The notes: generated by a model from the sequence alone, not told the origin. 46,090 nucleotides of DNA from Gemmatimonadota bacterium (GCA_003220795.1 QHTK01000061.1:1-46090); one strand, 5' to 3'. Shown: positions 7,177 through 15,825, numbered from the stretch's first letter. Program-made: numbers and translations.

Positions 7177-10100
7177 GTGAGCGAGTTCGTCTTCGGCACC
7201 CACAACGCGGCGTTCGTGCAGGTGATGTACGAGCAGTACCTGCGCGATCCCGCCTCGGTGGGAGAAGAATGGCGGAACCTGTTCGACAACGGCAAGCTGG
7301 CCGAGCTGCCGGTGATTCCGACGAGCCGCGAGGAGGCGCTTTCGGGAAGCGAGATGCGGGATGCGGGAAGGGTCCCCGCCACCACACCCACGCCTCCCGC
7401 ATCCCGCATCCCGCATCCCGGGCTTACGCCGATCGTCGGTCCCGCCGCGCGCCTCGTCCAGAACATGACGGACTCGTTGTCCGTCCCGACGGCCACCTCA
7501 TTCCGCGACATCGCGGTCGAGACGCTCGACGCGCGCCGCAAGGAGCTGAACGTTCAGCTCGCCGCCCGGGGGAAGAAGGTCTCGTTCACGCACCTGATCG
7601 GCTTCGCGATCGTCCAGGCGGCGAAGCAGCTGCCCGTCATGACACACGCGTTCCAGGAAGTGGAAGGGAAGCCGCACCGCCTCGACCCGCAGGGGGTGCA
7701 CCTGGGCCTCGCCGTGGACGTGGAGAAGAAGGACGGCAGTCGCGCCCTGGTGGTTCCCGTCATCAAGCACGCCGAGCAGATGGACTTCGCCGCGTTCCAC
7801 GCGACCTATGAGACGCTGGTCGACAAGGCGCGGACCAACAAGCTCCTGCCGGACGACTTCGCGGGCGCGACGATCACGTTGACCAACCCCGGCACGATCG
7901 GCACCGTCGCCTCGGTGCCCCGGCTCATGAAGGGTCAGGGCACGATCATCGCGACGGGCGCGATCCGCCAAATCGGCCCCGCCAAGGTCATGACGCTCAC
8001 GAGCACCTACGACCACCGCGTCATCCAGGGCGCTGAGTCGGGGATGTTCTTGCGACGGATCGACGGCTTGCTGCAGGGCGACGAGAACTTCTACGGCGGC
8101 GTGCTAGAGAGCCTGGGATTGACGGGAGGCGGGACGCGGGAAGCGGGAGCCGTTGTTGCCGCGGAGCCCACGCTTCCCGTCTCCCGTCTCTCGTCTCCCG
8201 ATGACTTGCGCGCCGTCGCCGCCGCGATGGCGTTGGTGAAAGCGTTCCGGAACTTCGGGCACATGGCGGCCCGGCTCGACCCGCTCGGCTCCGATCCGCC
8301 GGGCGATCCGGCGCTCGATCCCGGGCCCCTCGGCCTCACCCCCGAGATCATGGCGCGCGTGCCGGCCGAAGTGCTGCGGATCTACGTCCCCGGCAGAACC
8401 CTCGGCGACGCGTACCCCGAGCTCCGCAACACGTACTGCGGCACCCTCGCCTACGAGGTCGAGCACATCGGGAGTCACGTGGAGCGCCTGTGGCTGCGAC
8501 AGGCGATCGAATCCGGCCAGCACCGCGCGCCACTCTCGGCGGAGCAGAAGCAGAAGCTGCTGCACCGGCTCACCGCGGTAGAGGGGCTGGAGCGCTTCCT
8601 CCACAAGGCCTACCTCGGCCAGAAGCGATTCTCGATCGAGGGACTCGACGTACTCGTCCCCATGCTGGACCAGACGATCGAGCTCGCCGGAGTGAGCGGG
8701 GCGCGCCGCGTCGTGCTCGGCATGGCGCACCGCGGCCGCCTCAACGTGCTCGCCCACATCGTGGGGCTGCCGTACGAGACGATCTTCGCCGAGTTCGAGG
8801 GCGGGCGTCCCGTAGAGGAGACGCTCACGCCCGAGGGAGGCACGGGCGACGTGAAGTACCACCACGGGGCCGACGGCGTGTACCAGACGGCGTCCGGCAA
8901 ACCGGTGAACGTCACGCTCTCGCCTAACCCGAGTCATCTCGAGGCGGTCAATCCCGTGGTCGAGGGCCGCGCCCGCGCCAACCAGACGAATCGCCGCGGG
9001 AAAGACGCCATCCACGATGGGACCGTCGCACTGCCACTGCTGATCCACGGCGACGCGTCCTTCGCAGCGCAAGGCGTGGTGGCCGAAACGTTCAACCTGG
9101 CGCGTCTCAAGGGCTACTCGACCGGCGGGACGATTCACCTAATCGCCAATAACCAGGTGGGCTTCACGACCGACCCCAAGGAAGGGCGCTCGACCGACTA
9201 CTCGAGCGATCTCGCCAAGGGCTTCGACGCGCCGATCGTCCATGTGAACGCCGACGACCCCGAGGCGTGTCTGGCGGCGGCGCGGCTCGCCATGATGTAC
9301 CGCGACAAGTTCCACGCCGACGTCGTGATCGACGTCGTCGGCTACCGGCGCCACGGGCACAACGAGGGCGACGAGCCCGCCTACACGCAGCCGTTGCTGT
9401 ACGAGCGGATCAAGCGGACGCCCACGGTGCGGCAGCGCTACGCCGAGCAGCTCGCAGGCGAGGGCATCCAGGACGTCGCGCGGGCCGACGCCGAGGCGGA
9501 GCGATTTGCCCAGCGCCTCTCGGAGATCCAGCAGTCCCTGCGCGCCCATCTCTCCGAGACGGGGCAGGGGCAGGAGCCGCAGCGCATCTCCGACGCGCCC
9601 CAGCCGATCGCGGAGCCGGCCACGTCCGTCGCCGGCCAGGTCCTCACGAGCTTGAACGAACAGCTGCTCGCCGTCCCGGCCGGCTTCAGCGTCAACCCCA
9701 AACTGCTGCGCCAGCTGGAGCGCCGGCGCGGGGCCCTCACCGAGGGCGGGATCGAATGGGCCCACGCCGAGGCGCTGGCGTTCGCCTCGCTCGTCGTCGA
9801 GGGGACGCCGACCCGGCTCACCGGGCAGGACACCGAGCGGGGGACCTTCAGCCAGCGACATCTGGTCCTGCACGACACGGTGAACGGGCAGCGCTACGCG
9901 CCGATCCAGAACCTGCCAGGCGCGCGGGCGCCGTTCGAGCTGCACAACAGCCCGCTCTCGGAGTTCGCCTGCCTCGGCTTCGAATACGGGTACGCCGCGG
10001 CGGCGCCCGATGCACTGGTGCTGTGGGAGGCGCAGTACGGCGACTTTACCAACGGCGCCGAGGTGATCATCGATCAGTTCCTCATCGCCGGCCTGGCGAA

Positions 10101-10779
10101 ATGGGGACAGACCTCACGTCTCAGCCTGCTCCTCCCCCACGGGTACGAGGGCCAAGGGCCGGAGCATTCGAGCGCGCGGATCGAGCGGTTCCTGGCACTC
10201 TGCGCCGAGGGCAACCTGCGGGTCGCGAACTGCACCACACCGGCGCAGTACTTCCATTTGGTACGACGCCAGGCGCGCCACGCCGAGCTGCGCCCCCTCG
10301 TATTGTTCACGCCGAAGAGCCTGCTGCGGCTGCCGCAGGCCACCTCCCGCCTCGAAGAGCTGACGACCGGGGGATTCCGGCCGGTGCTCGACGACCCCGC
10401 GGGCGAGGCGCACCGCGCGGCGACCCGGCTCGTGTTGTGCAGCGGCAAGGTGTACTACGATCTGTCGCTCTCCCCCCGCCGGGCGCAGGCGGCCCACGTG
10501 GCGATCGGCAGGGTCGAGTTATTGTATCCCTTCCCTTCCGCCGAAATCGCCGAGCTGATCACACGCTACCCGAAGCTCAGCGAGATAGTTTGGGTGCAGG
10601 AGGAGCCGCGCAACATGGGGCCGCAGAAGTTCATGCTGCCGCAGCTGCGCCAGCTCGTGGGCCCGGACGTGACCGTGCGGGACATCGGGCGGCCCGAGCG
10701 CTCCAGTCCGGCAGAGGGGTACCCCGCGGCGCACCAGGCCGAGCAGGCGAGGATCGTGGCGGCGGCGTTCGCCGCGTGA
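7177..10779 (+). CDS. kgd: multifunctional 2-oxoglutarate decarboxylase/dehydrogenase E1 fused to E2 acyltransferase core
   Basis: The 1200-residue protein matches actinobacterial KGD in layout. First comes a short E1 N-terminal segment (FVFGTHNAAFVQVMYEQYLRDPASVGEEW). Next is an E2 acyltransferase catalytic domain from about residue 89, with active-site His280 in TYDHRVIQG. The full thiamine-diphosphate E1 follows from about residue 340 (GMAHRGRLNVLAHIVG, GDASFAAQGVVAE, NNQVGFTT, RRHGHNEGDEP, and the C-terminal EEPRNMGPQKF). No lipoyl domain is present, as in KGD. It acts in the TCA cycle on 2-oxoglutarate, with the lipoylated E2 and E3 encoded elsewhere. Both interdomain linkers are encoded by inverted heptamer repeats (7353-7410, 8121-8200). 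GTG 7177 is preferred over TTG 7168 because of the -10-like box; neither has a ribosome-binding site. Confidence 0.93.
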   Translation: MSEFVFGTHNAAFVQVMYEQYLRDPASVGEEWRNLFDNGKLAELPVIPTSREEALSGSEMRDAGRVPATTPTPPASRIPHPGLTPIVGPAARLVQNMTDSLSVPTATSFRDIAVETLDARRKELNVQLAARGKKVSFTHLIGFAIVQAAKQLPVMTHAFQEVEGKPHRLDPQGVHLGLAVDVEKKDGSRALVVPVIKHAEQMDFAAFHATYETLVDKARTNKLLPDDFAGATITLTNPGTIGTVASVPRLMKGQGTIIATGAIRQIGPAKVMTLTSTYDHRVIQGAESGMFLRRIDGLLQGDENFYGGVLESLGLTGGGTREAGAVVAAEPTLPVSRLSSPDDLRAVAAAMALVKAFRNFGHMAARLDPLGSDPPGDPALDPGPLGLTPEIMARVPAEVLRIYVPGRTLGDAYPELRNTYCGTLAYEVEHIGSHVERLWLRQAIESGQHRAPLSAEQKQKLLHRLTAVEGLERFLHKAYLGQKRFSIEGLDVLVPMLDQTIELAGVSGARRVVLGMAHRGRLNVLAHIVGLPYETIFAEFEGGRPVEETLTPEGGTGDVKYHHGADGVYQTASGKPVNVTLSPNPSHLEAVNPVVEGRARANQTNRRGKDAIHDGTVALPLLIHGDASFAAQGVVAETFNLARLKGYSTGGTIHLIANNQVGFTTDPKEGRSTDYSSDLAKGFDAPIVHVNADDPEACLAAARLAMMYRDKFHADVVIDVVGYRRHGHNEGDEPAYTQPLLYERIKRTPTVRQRYAEQLAGEGIQDVARADAEAERFAQRLSEIQQSLRAHLSETGQGQEPQRISDAPQPIAEPATSVAGQVLTSLNEQLLAVPAGFSVNPKLLRQLERRRGALTEGGIEWAHAEALAFASLVVEGTPTRLTGQDTERGTFSQRHLVLHDTVNGQRYAPIQNLPGARAPFELHNSPLSEFACLGFEYGYAAAAPDALVLWEAQYGDFTNGAEVIIDQFLIAGLAKWGQTSRLSLLLPHGYEGQGPEHSSARIERFLALCAEGNLRVANCTTPAQYFHLVRRQARHAELRPLVLFTPKSLLRLPQATSRLEELTTGGFRPVLDDPAGEAHRAATRLVLCSGKVYYDLSLSPRRAQAAHVAIGRVELLYPFPSAEIAELITRYPKLSEIVWVQEEPRNMGPQKFMLPQLRQLVGPDVTVRDIGRPERSSPAEGYPAAHQAEQARIVAAAFAA
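7353..7410. repeat. inverted heptamer repeat inside kgd linker 1
   Basis: GATGCGGGATGCGGGA at 7353-7368 is exactly complementary to 7395-7410, a perfect 16-bp stem with a 26-base loop. With two mismatches the arms extend about ten bases further each way. Each arm is a tandem of GGGATGC or its complement. The element is translated in frame as the low-complexity linker between the E1 N-terminal segment and the E2 domain. Confidence 0.9.
8121..8200. repeat. imperfect inverted heptamer repeat inside kgd linker 2
   Basis: The left arm (8121-8148) is a degenerate tandem of GGGAnGC units. The right arm (8171-8200) is a tandem of CCCGTCT/CCCGTCTC-like units and pairs with the left arm over most of its length; the innermost CGGGAAGCG/CGCTTCCCG is exact. 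It encodes the low-complexity linker between the E2 core and the E1 domain. Its design is like the element at 7353-7410 but with a different heptamer. Confidence 0.8.
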
Positions 10780-11714
10780 GCGGGTACGTGGTGCCCTCGC
10801 ACCTCGCGGCCGCCCTCGCCGTGGCGACGTCGGTCCTCTCCTCCGACGGCCGCTGGTCGACCGCGTCCCCGCTCCCCGAGCCGATTCAGGAGCTGAGCGC
10901 CGCCGTGCTGCACGGGAGGATCTACATCGCCGGCGGGTTCGATCGCTCCGGTAAGCCCATCGCCAAAGCGTTCCGATTCGACGCCGCCGCAGACCGCTGG
11001 GAGCGGATCGCCGATCTCCCTGCACCGCGGCACCACATGCCGCTCGCGGTCGCGGGAGACACGCTGTACGCGGTGGGCGGGCTCGCCGAGGCGACGTTCG
11101 TCCCGGAGAACACGCTGTGGATCTACCGCGAGGGTGTGAACCGCTGGGAGGCGCGGGCGCCGCTCCCGGCGCCACGCGGAGCGTCCGGCGTGGGCGTCGT
11201 GAACGGCAAGCTCATCCTCGTAGGCGGCTGGGGTCTCGGCCGCAAGCTCGTCGACTCGAGCGCGATCTACGATCCCGCCACGAATCGTTGGCACAACGTC
11301 GCGCCGATCCCGACCCCGCGCGATCATCTCACCGCGGCCGCGGTCGGGGGTATCGTGTACGCCATCGGCGGGCGCCCCTTCAACCCCGACCACAACTATG
11401 ATCTGGTCGAGGCCTACGATCCCGCGACGAACCGCTGGACCAAGAAGGCCCCGATGCCGAGCCGCCGCGGCGGGCTGGCCTCGGCGGCGCTCGACGGGAA
11501 GATCCACGCCTTCGGTGGCGAAACCAGATCGTCGGTGTTCGACAACCACGAGGTGTACGACCCCGTGACCGACCGCTGGAGCAGCGCGCCGCCGCTCCCC
11601 ACCGCGCGCCACGGGCTGGGCGCGGCGACGGTGAGCGACAAGATCTACGTGATCGGGGGGGGCCCCAACGCGGGGTTCGCGCAAACCGACGTCGTGGAGG
11701 TATTCGCGCCCTGA
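10776..11714 (+). CDS. kelch-repeat beta-propeller protein, probably exported
   Basis: The 312-residue product has six kelch motifs, each with the Gly-Gly doublet after a hydrophobic strand (IYIAGG, LYAVGG, LILVGG, VYAIGG, IHAFGG, IYVIGG). Downstream in each blade is a Y/F-D-P-x-T-x-R-W segment. Six blades make a complete propeller. The N-terminus has a weak hydrophobic stretch (about residues 8-20) that could be a signal peptide, which fits the usual periplasmic location. The GTG start overlaps the kgd stop as GTGA, so translation is probably coupled, although no metabolic link to Kgd is apparent. The binding partner or ligand is unknown. Confidence 0.85.
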   Translation: MSGYVVPSHLAAALAVATSVLSSDGRWSTASPLPEPIQELSAAVLHGRIYIAGGFDRSGKPIAKAFRFDAAADRWERIADLPAPRHHMPLAVAGDTLYAVGGLAEATFVPENTLWIYREGVNRWEARAPLPAPRGASGVGVVNGKLILVGGWGLGRKLVDSSAIYDPATNRWHNVAPIPTPRDHLTAAAVGGIVYAIGGRPFNPDHNYDLVEAYDPATNRWTKKAPMPSRRGGLASAALDGKIHAFGGETRSSVFDNHEVYDPVTDRWSSAPPLPTARHGLGAATVSDKIYVIGGGPNAGFAQTDVVEVFAP

Positions 11715-11715
11715 G

Positions 11716-12291
11716 ATGCCCGACCTCCATACCCTGGCCCGCTACGCCGTCTTCACCGCGTTCACGCTCAGCGTGTTGGTTGCCTGCGCCTCATGGCTGG
11801 TGCGCGCGCGGCACGTGTCGCCATTTGGAGCGCTGGGCCGGATGCTGCGCGCGGCAAGCGATCCGGTGATCAGACCGGTGGAGGGGCGGCTGGTGCGGCT
11901 GGGCGGTAACCCGGTCAACGCCGGGTGGTGGCTCGTCGTCGTCGTAGCGATCGCCGGCGTCGTGCTGCTTTCGCTGTTGGACTGGGTGATGGGGACGGTC
12001 TACGGAATGACCGCGGCCGCCGGCGGAGGCCCGCGGGCGCTGCTGGCGTTCTTAATCGGCGCCCTGTATAGCGTGCTGTTCGCCGCTCTGCTGCTCCGGA
12101 TCGTCGGGTCGTGGTTCGGCGCGTTTCGGTACTCTCGCTGGATGCGGCCGGCGTACGCGCTCACCGACTGGCTGGTGGAGCCGATCCGCCGCGTGCTGCC
12201 GCCCATGGGGGCGGTCGATTGGAGCCCGCTGGTGGCCTGGCTGGCGCTCTGGGTGCTGAAACAGGTGCTACTCAGCGTGGTGTGGTTCTGA
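11716..12291 (+). CDS. YggT family integral membrane protein
   Basis: The 191-residue protein has four to five hydrophobic segments. The C-terminal half carries the YggT hallmark: a membrane segment followed by YALTDWLVEPIRRVLPPMGAVDWSPLVAWLALWVL (compare the TEPxLxPxRRxxPxxGxxDxSP consensus). The N-terminal half has a weaker related version (LRAASDPVIRPVEGRLVRLGGNPVNAGWW), consistent with the two-repeat architecture of the family. YggT proteins are inner-membrane proteins of uncertain role. The start is one base after the kelch stop, and the 50-residue gene follows, so kgd, kelch, YggT and the peptide may form one transcript. Confidence 0.8.
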   Translation: MPDLHTLARYAVFTAFTLSVLVACASWLVRARHVSPFGALGRMLRAASDPVIRPVEGRLVRLGGNPVNAGWWLVVVVAIAGVVLLSLLDWVMGTVYGMTAAAGGGPRALLAFLIGALYSVLFAALLLRIVGSWFGAFRYSRWMRPAYALTDWLVEPIRRVLPPMGAVDWSPLVAWLALWVLKQVLLSVVWF

Positions 12292-12331
12292 GAGCGGCCC
12301 GAATCGTCCTGCACAGGGAGGGGGAACACGC

Positions 12332-12484
12332 GTGAAGCTCCTCAAGGCGCTCGTCAGCTTCGTCGTGGGCACGATCGTCGGGGTGCTCGCGGGGCACGTG
12401 CTCGGGGTGTGGGGTCAGCTGTTGGGATTCGTCGCGGGGGCGTTGGCGGCGTGGTGGGTGGCGCAACGGGTGTTCGACGCATGA
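12332..12484 (+). CDS. 50-residue glycine-rich membrane peptide
   Basis: GTG 12332 follows a strong purine-rich ribosome-binding site (AGGGAGGGGG, 12315-12324). The product starts MKLLKALVSFVVGTIVGVLAGHVLG and has one or two membrane-spanning stretches with closely spaced Gly residues, plus a Trp pair near the C-terminus (AAWWVAQRVFDA). I know no family for it. The strong ribosome-binding site, the coding-like composition and its place 40 bases after the YggT-like gene support a real gene. Its stop codon abuts the cydB stop with no base between. Confidence 0.65.
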   Translation: MKLLKALVSFVVGTIVGVLAGHVLGVWGQLLGFVAGALAAWWVAQRVFDA

Positions 12485-13495
12485 CTACGCTGTCGGCCGT
12501 CCCTTAAACACCCGAAACAGGTAGTACAGCGACGGCAACAGCACCACGGCCCCGAGCGCCAGCGCGCCGACCAGGAGCCGCAGCGTGGCCGCCGGCGCCG
12601 CTGCGCCCGTGACCGTGAGATCGGGCGGCAGGATGTAGGGATACTGGCTCAATCCCCAGCCCCACAGGATGAGCGACACCAGCGCGGCGGCGGCGACGCG
12701 CGCCGCACCGTAACGCCGCTGCCACAGGGCGACAAGCGCCGCGACGGCGGCCACGCCGGTGACGAGGTGGAGCGGCACGGCCCACGGTGCGAGGATCAAT
12801 CCGGCACGCACGCGCGGCGCCCCCACTCCAGACAACGCCAACACCAGTAGCGCCGCGCCCAACAGCGCCACGCCCGCGCTCAGCGCGCGGCGGCGGAAGT
12901 CCTCCCGCAGCTCCGTGTCCTCCGCTTCGAGCGTCAGGTAGACCGCCGCGAGGAACGCGAACGCGACGAGCGCGAACAGCCCCACGCTCAGCGCGAACGG
13001 TGTGAGCCACGGCGCCACATACACGGCGAAGAACACGGTGTCCGGAGCTCGGGGCCCGGACACCGCACCCGACGCCACGGCCCCCACCGTGATCCCCAAG
13101 AGCACCGGCGTGATCAGGCTGGCGACCGCGAAGGTGACTCCCCAGCGACGCTGCTGCGCATCTGCTTCGCCACCGTAGCGCCAGAACGTGAAGGCCGACC
13201 CCCGCAGCACGATCCCGATCAGGACGAGCGAGAGGGGGATGTGCAACAGGATGCCGAGCCGCGCGAACGCCGCCGGGAAGCCGGTGAAGAGCAGTACGAT
13301 CGCGAGGATGAGCCACACGTGGTTCGCCTCCCACACCGGGCCAATCGCGTGCGCGATGAGGTCGCGCTGGCGCTCTTTGCGCAGGCCGCCCGCCAGCAGC
13401 GCCCACACCCCGCCGCCGAAGTCGGCTCCGCCGAGTACGGCGTAGGCGTTGAGTGCGACGAATACGACGGCGGCGAGGATGTCGGCGAGCGTCAC
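12485..13495 (-). CDS. cydB: cytochrome bd-type quinol oxidase subunit II
   Basis: The 336-residue membrane protein has about nine hydrophobic segments. The N-terminus LADILAAVVFVALNAYAVLGGADFGGGVWALLAG and the following HAIGPVWEANHVWLILAIVLLFTGFPAAFARLGILLHIPL are diagnostic of CydB (the E-A-N-H-V-W block is near invariant). It pairs with CydA in the oxidase that passes electrons from quinol to oxygen with high affinity. GTG 13495 overlaps the cydA stop as GTGA; this start is preferred to an upstream one inside cydA because the CydB consensus begins a few residues later. Confidence 0.93.
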   Translation of the reverse strand: MTLADILAAVVFVALNAYAVLGGADFGGGVWALLAGGLRKERQRDLIAHAIGPVWEANHVWLILAIVLLFTGFPAAFARLGILLHIPLSLVLIGIVLRGSAFTFWRYGGEADAQQRRWGVTFAVASLITPVLLGITVGAVASGAVSGPRAPDTVFFAVYVAPWLTPFALSVGLFALVAFAFLAAVYLTLEAEDTELREDFRRRALSAGVALLGAALLVLALSGVGAPRVRAGLILAPWAVPLHLVTGVAAVAALVALWQRRYGAARVAAAALVSLILWGWGLSQYPYILPPDLTVTGAAAPAATLRLLVGALALGAVVLLPSLYYLFRVFKGRPTA

Positions 13496-14853
13496 GCCCC
13501 TTCCCCCTTCCTGCTTCCCCGGCTGTCCACCGGCATATAGAACCCACGCCACTCGGGGATTTCCGGACTACGCAGGATCTGACGGTACAGGAGCCACGCG
13601 ACGATCACCCCCAGGAAGCAGTACAGCAGCGTGAACGTGAGGAAGGGCACGATCAAACCCGGCATTGGCGTGACGGCGTCCGCGGTCTTGAGCACGCCGT
13701 AGATCACCCACGGCTGCCGGCCCAGCTCCGTCACCATCCAGCCGGTCTCGACCGCTATGAACCCCAGCGGCGTGGCGAGCGCGATCGCGCGCAGCAGCCA
13801 GCGATCGTGGGCGAGATCGGCACCGCGCCAGGCGCGCCAGCCGGCCCACAACGCGACCAGCGCCAGATAGGTGCCGAGCGCCACCATGAGCTGAAACGCG
13901 AGGTGCACCGCCGGGACATTGGGCCACTCGTCGCGCGGCGCCGCGTCGAGCCCCTTAACGACCGCTCCGGGGTCGTGGAACGCGAGGAGCGACAGCCCGG
14001 AGGGTATGTCGATGGCGAACCGCGTCTCGCGGCGGTCCATGTCCGGCCAGCCACCGAGCGTGAGGGGAGCGCCGGCACGCGTCTGGAACAAGGCCTCCGC
14101 CGCGGCGAGCTTCACGGGCTGGTGGCGCGCCAAGTGGCGCGCGCTCAGGTCTCCCGAGATGGGCTGTAGCACCGCGGCGGGCGCGCCGACGATCAGCGCG
14201 ATCGCGAGGGCACGCCGGTGAAACGCGTTCGCGGGGTCCTTGAGCAGCAACAGTGCGTGGATCCCCGCCACTGCAAAACCGGTAGCCGCGTAGGCGGCGA
14301 GCGTCATGTGGATCGCCTGGGGCAACGCCGCCGGGTTCGCCATCGCGGCGAGGGGGTCGACGTTCACCGCCTGGCCGTTCACCAGCTCGAACCCGGCCGG
14401 TGCGTTCATCCACGCGTTCGCGACCACGACAAACACGCCGGAGGCCGCGCCGCTCAACGCCACGATCCCGCCCGCGGCGAGGTGCGCGCCAGGGGAAATG
14501 CGGTCCCAGCCGTACAGGTAGATGCCGAGAAAGATCGCTTCGGTGAAGAACGCGAACCCCTCGAGCGAGAACGGCATCCCGATGATGGGACCCGCGAACC
14601 GCATGAACTCGGGCCACAGGAGGCCCAGCTCGAATGACAGCACCGTCCCCGACACGGCACCCACGGCGAACAGGATCGCGGTCCCCTTGGCCCAGCGTTG
14701 CGCCAGGTCCAGATAGATCGCGTGCCCCGTCACCTGCCAGCGGCGCTCCGCCACGACCATCATCACGGGCATTGCGATGCCCACTACGGCGAAGATGATG
14801 TGGAACGCCAAAGAGACGCCCATCTGCGAGCGGGCGGCGAGGAGGTCGGACAT
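13492..14853 (-). CDS. cydA: cytochrome bd-type quinol oxidase subunit I, short Q-loop (CIO-like)
   Basis: The 453-residue subunit has the expected haem ligands: His18 (LAFHIIF), His182 (AIHMTLAAY) and Met323 (FQLMVALG). Conserved acids Glu98 (SLEGF) and Glu105 (FTEAIF) lie on the proton path to the b595/d haem pair. The quinol-binding Q-loop, roughly residues 240-315, is short, as in cyanide-insensitive oxidase (CioA) and Bacillus-type enzymes rather than the long-loop E. coli form. It catalyses quinol oxidation with oxygen reduction to water at the cytoplasmic membrane. The gene lies nine bases after the DUF2231/TPR gene and overlaps cydB, so the three form an operon. cydDC and cydX were not seen. 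Confidence 0.94.
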   Translation of the reverse strand: MSDLLAARSQMGVSLAFHIIFAVVGIAMPVMMVVAERRWQVTGHAIYLDLAQRWAKGTAILFAVGAVSGTVLSFELGLLWPEFMRFAGPIIGMPFSLEGFAFFTEAIFLGIYLYGWDRISPGAHLAAGGIVALSGAASGVFVVVANAWMNAPAGFELVNGQAVNVDPLAAMANPAALPQAIHMTLAAYAATGFAVAGIHALLLLKDPANAFHRRALAIALIVGAPAAVLQPISGDLSARHLARHQPVKLAAAEALFQTRAGAPLTLGGWPDMDRRETRFAIDIPSGLSLLAFHDPGAVVKGLDAAPRDEWPNVPAVHLAFQLMVALGTYLALVALWAGWRAWRGADLAHDRWLLRAIALATPLGFIAVETGWMVTELGRQPWVIYGVLKTADAVTPMPGLIVPFLTFTLLYCFLGVIVAWLLYRQILRSPEIPEWRGFYMPVDSRGSRKGEGA

Positions 14854-14862
14854 GCCGGAAAA

Positions 14863-15690
14863 CTAGTTGAGTTTCGCCAGCCGATCCTCGATCGCCCGAT
14901 TGTTCGAGAACTCGCGGGCCATCGCCTGCAACTGGGCTTTCGCCGAGTCCGCCATCCCCGCCGCCGCGAGCGCGTCCGCGCGCAGCAGCCCCACCCGGAA
15001 CCGCAGGAAGCGGCTGTCGGGTGCCGTGGGGAACCATTTGAGCGCCGCCAGCGCCGCCTTGCCATCGTGCTGGTCGACGATCAGCGACTCGACCGCCAAC
15101 AGCCGCACGCCGGTATCGGCGGGATACCGCTGGGCGAGTTGGCCGATGAGCTGCGCCGCGTCGGCGGGCTTGCCCGCCTTGCGCTCGAGCATCGCCTGAT
15201 GGTACAGCCCCGCCACAAGCAGCCGGCCGACGTCGGCGGGATCACCCGAGCGGATGCCCACGCCGCCGGCGTAGTTATAGACGAGGTCACCGCCCAGGTC
15301 CGCCGCTTCATACAGCGAGACCGCGCCCCCGACCCCCACGAGGGCCGACCCCGCCAGCACCCACCGGCGCCAGCGGCTCACGGCCGGCACGAGCGCCGCG
15401 ATCTCGAGCGCGGCCACTACCAGGAAGATGTTGCGAGTGCGCTGTCCCCACTCCTCGTGCTCCATCACCGCGGCGCGCGCCCCGGGCACGCGCTCCACCG
15501 GCCCGTGCGCCGCCGTCCCCGACTGCACGGCCAGCACGGCGGCGCCGGTCCCGACGAGCAGCAGCACTCGGGCGGCGGGCCCGGTGAACGGGGCCCGGCC
15601 CGTCAGGGAGACACACCGCAACACCACGCCCACGAAGAGCAGCGCGATCACGAAATGCACGATTTGGGGATGCAGGGCGGCGAGCGACAC
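14863..15690 (-). CDS. DUF2231 membrane domain fused to TPR-like tail
   Basis: The 275-residue product begins with a DUF2231-type membrane domain: LHPQIVHFVIALLF, further conserved His residues in AAHGPVE and MEHEEWG, and the late GGDLVYNYAGGVG, with four membrane segments. From about residue 155 the protein is soluble and helical, with a TPR-like pattern (LLVAGLYHQAMLERKAGKPADAAQLIGQLAQRYPAD...). It is the first gene of the cydAB operon, ending nine bases before cydA. The His set would suit a haem- or quinone-related role in oxidase assembly, but that is inference. GTG 15690 is chosen because GGAG lies nine bases upstream and the domain begins immediately. Confidence 0.75.
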   Translation of the reverse strand: MSLAALHPQIVHFVIALLFVGVVLRCVSLTGRAPFTGPAARVLLLVGTGAAVLAVQSGTAAHGPVERVPGARAAVMEHEEWGQRTRNIFLVVAALEIAALVPAVSRWRRWVLAGSALVGVGGAVSLYEAADLGGDLVYNYAGGVGIRSGDPADVGRLLVAGLYHQAMLERKAGKPADAAQLIGQLAQRYPADTGVRLLAVESLIVDQHDGKAALAALKWFPTAPDSRFLRFRVGLLRADALAAAGMADSAKAQLQAMAREFSNNRAIEDRLAKLN

Positions 15691-15773
15691 GCGTCGGAGC
15701 TCCGATGACGGGTGGAGAAGATACGGCTTGCGGCGCGGCGCCGTTGATCTAGATTCCGTGCACAACCCGAGTA

Positions 15774-15825
15774 CGTGGTGATTTGCGGCCTATTGCAGCC
15801 ACGTTAAACAATTCGCTAAAACGCC
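15774..15825 (+). promoter_or_regulatory. SAM-II riboswitch
   Basis: P1 is a perfect 5-bp helix, CGTGG (15774-15778) with CCACG (15799-15803). The conserved single-stranded blocks are all present in order: TGATTT (15779-15784), TATTGCAGCC (15791-15800), GTTAAACAA (15803-15811) and GCTAAAA (15815-15821). GGC at 15787-15789 can pair with GCC at 15823-15825 to form the pseudoknot. This matches the SAM-II (metA) class in sequence, spacing and size of about 52 bases. It ends three bases before the ATG of the methionine-synthesis fusion gene, so SAM binding would occlude the start region and lower translation. Confidence 0.92.

Noticed and set aside
9267..10775. A long forward frame overlapping kgd and leading into the kelch gene.
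   Set aside because: The part before 10776 is Arg/Pro/Ala-rich and out of frame with conserved Kgd motifs; only the part from GTG 10776 encodes kelch repeats.
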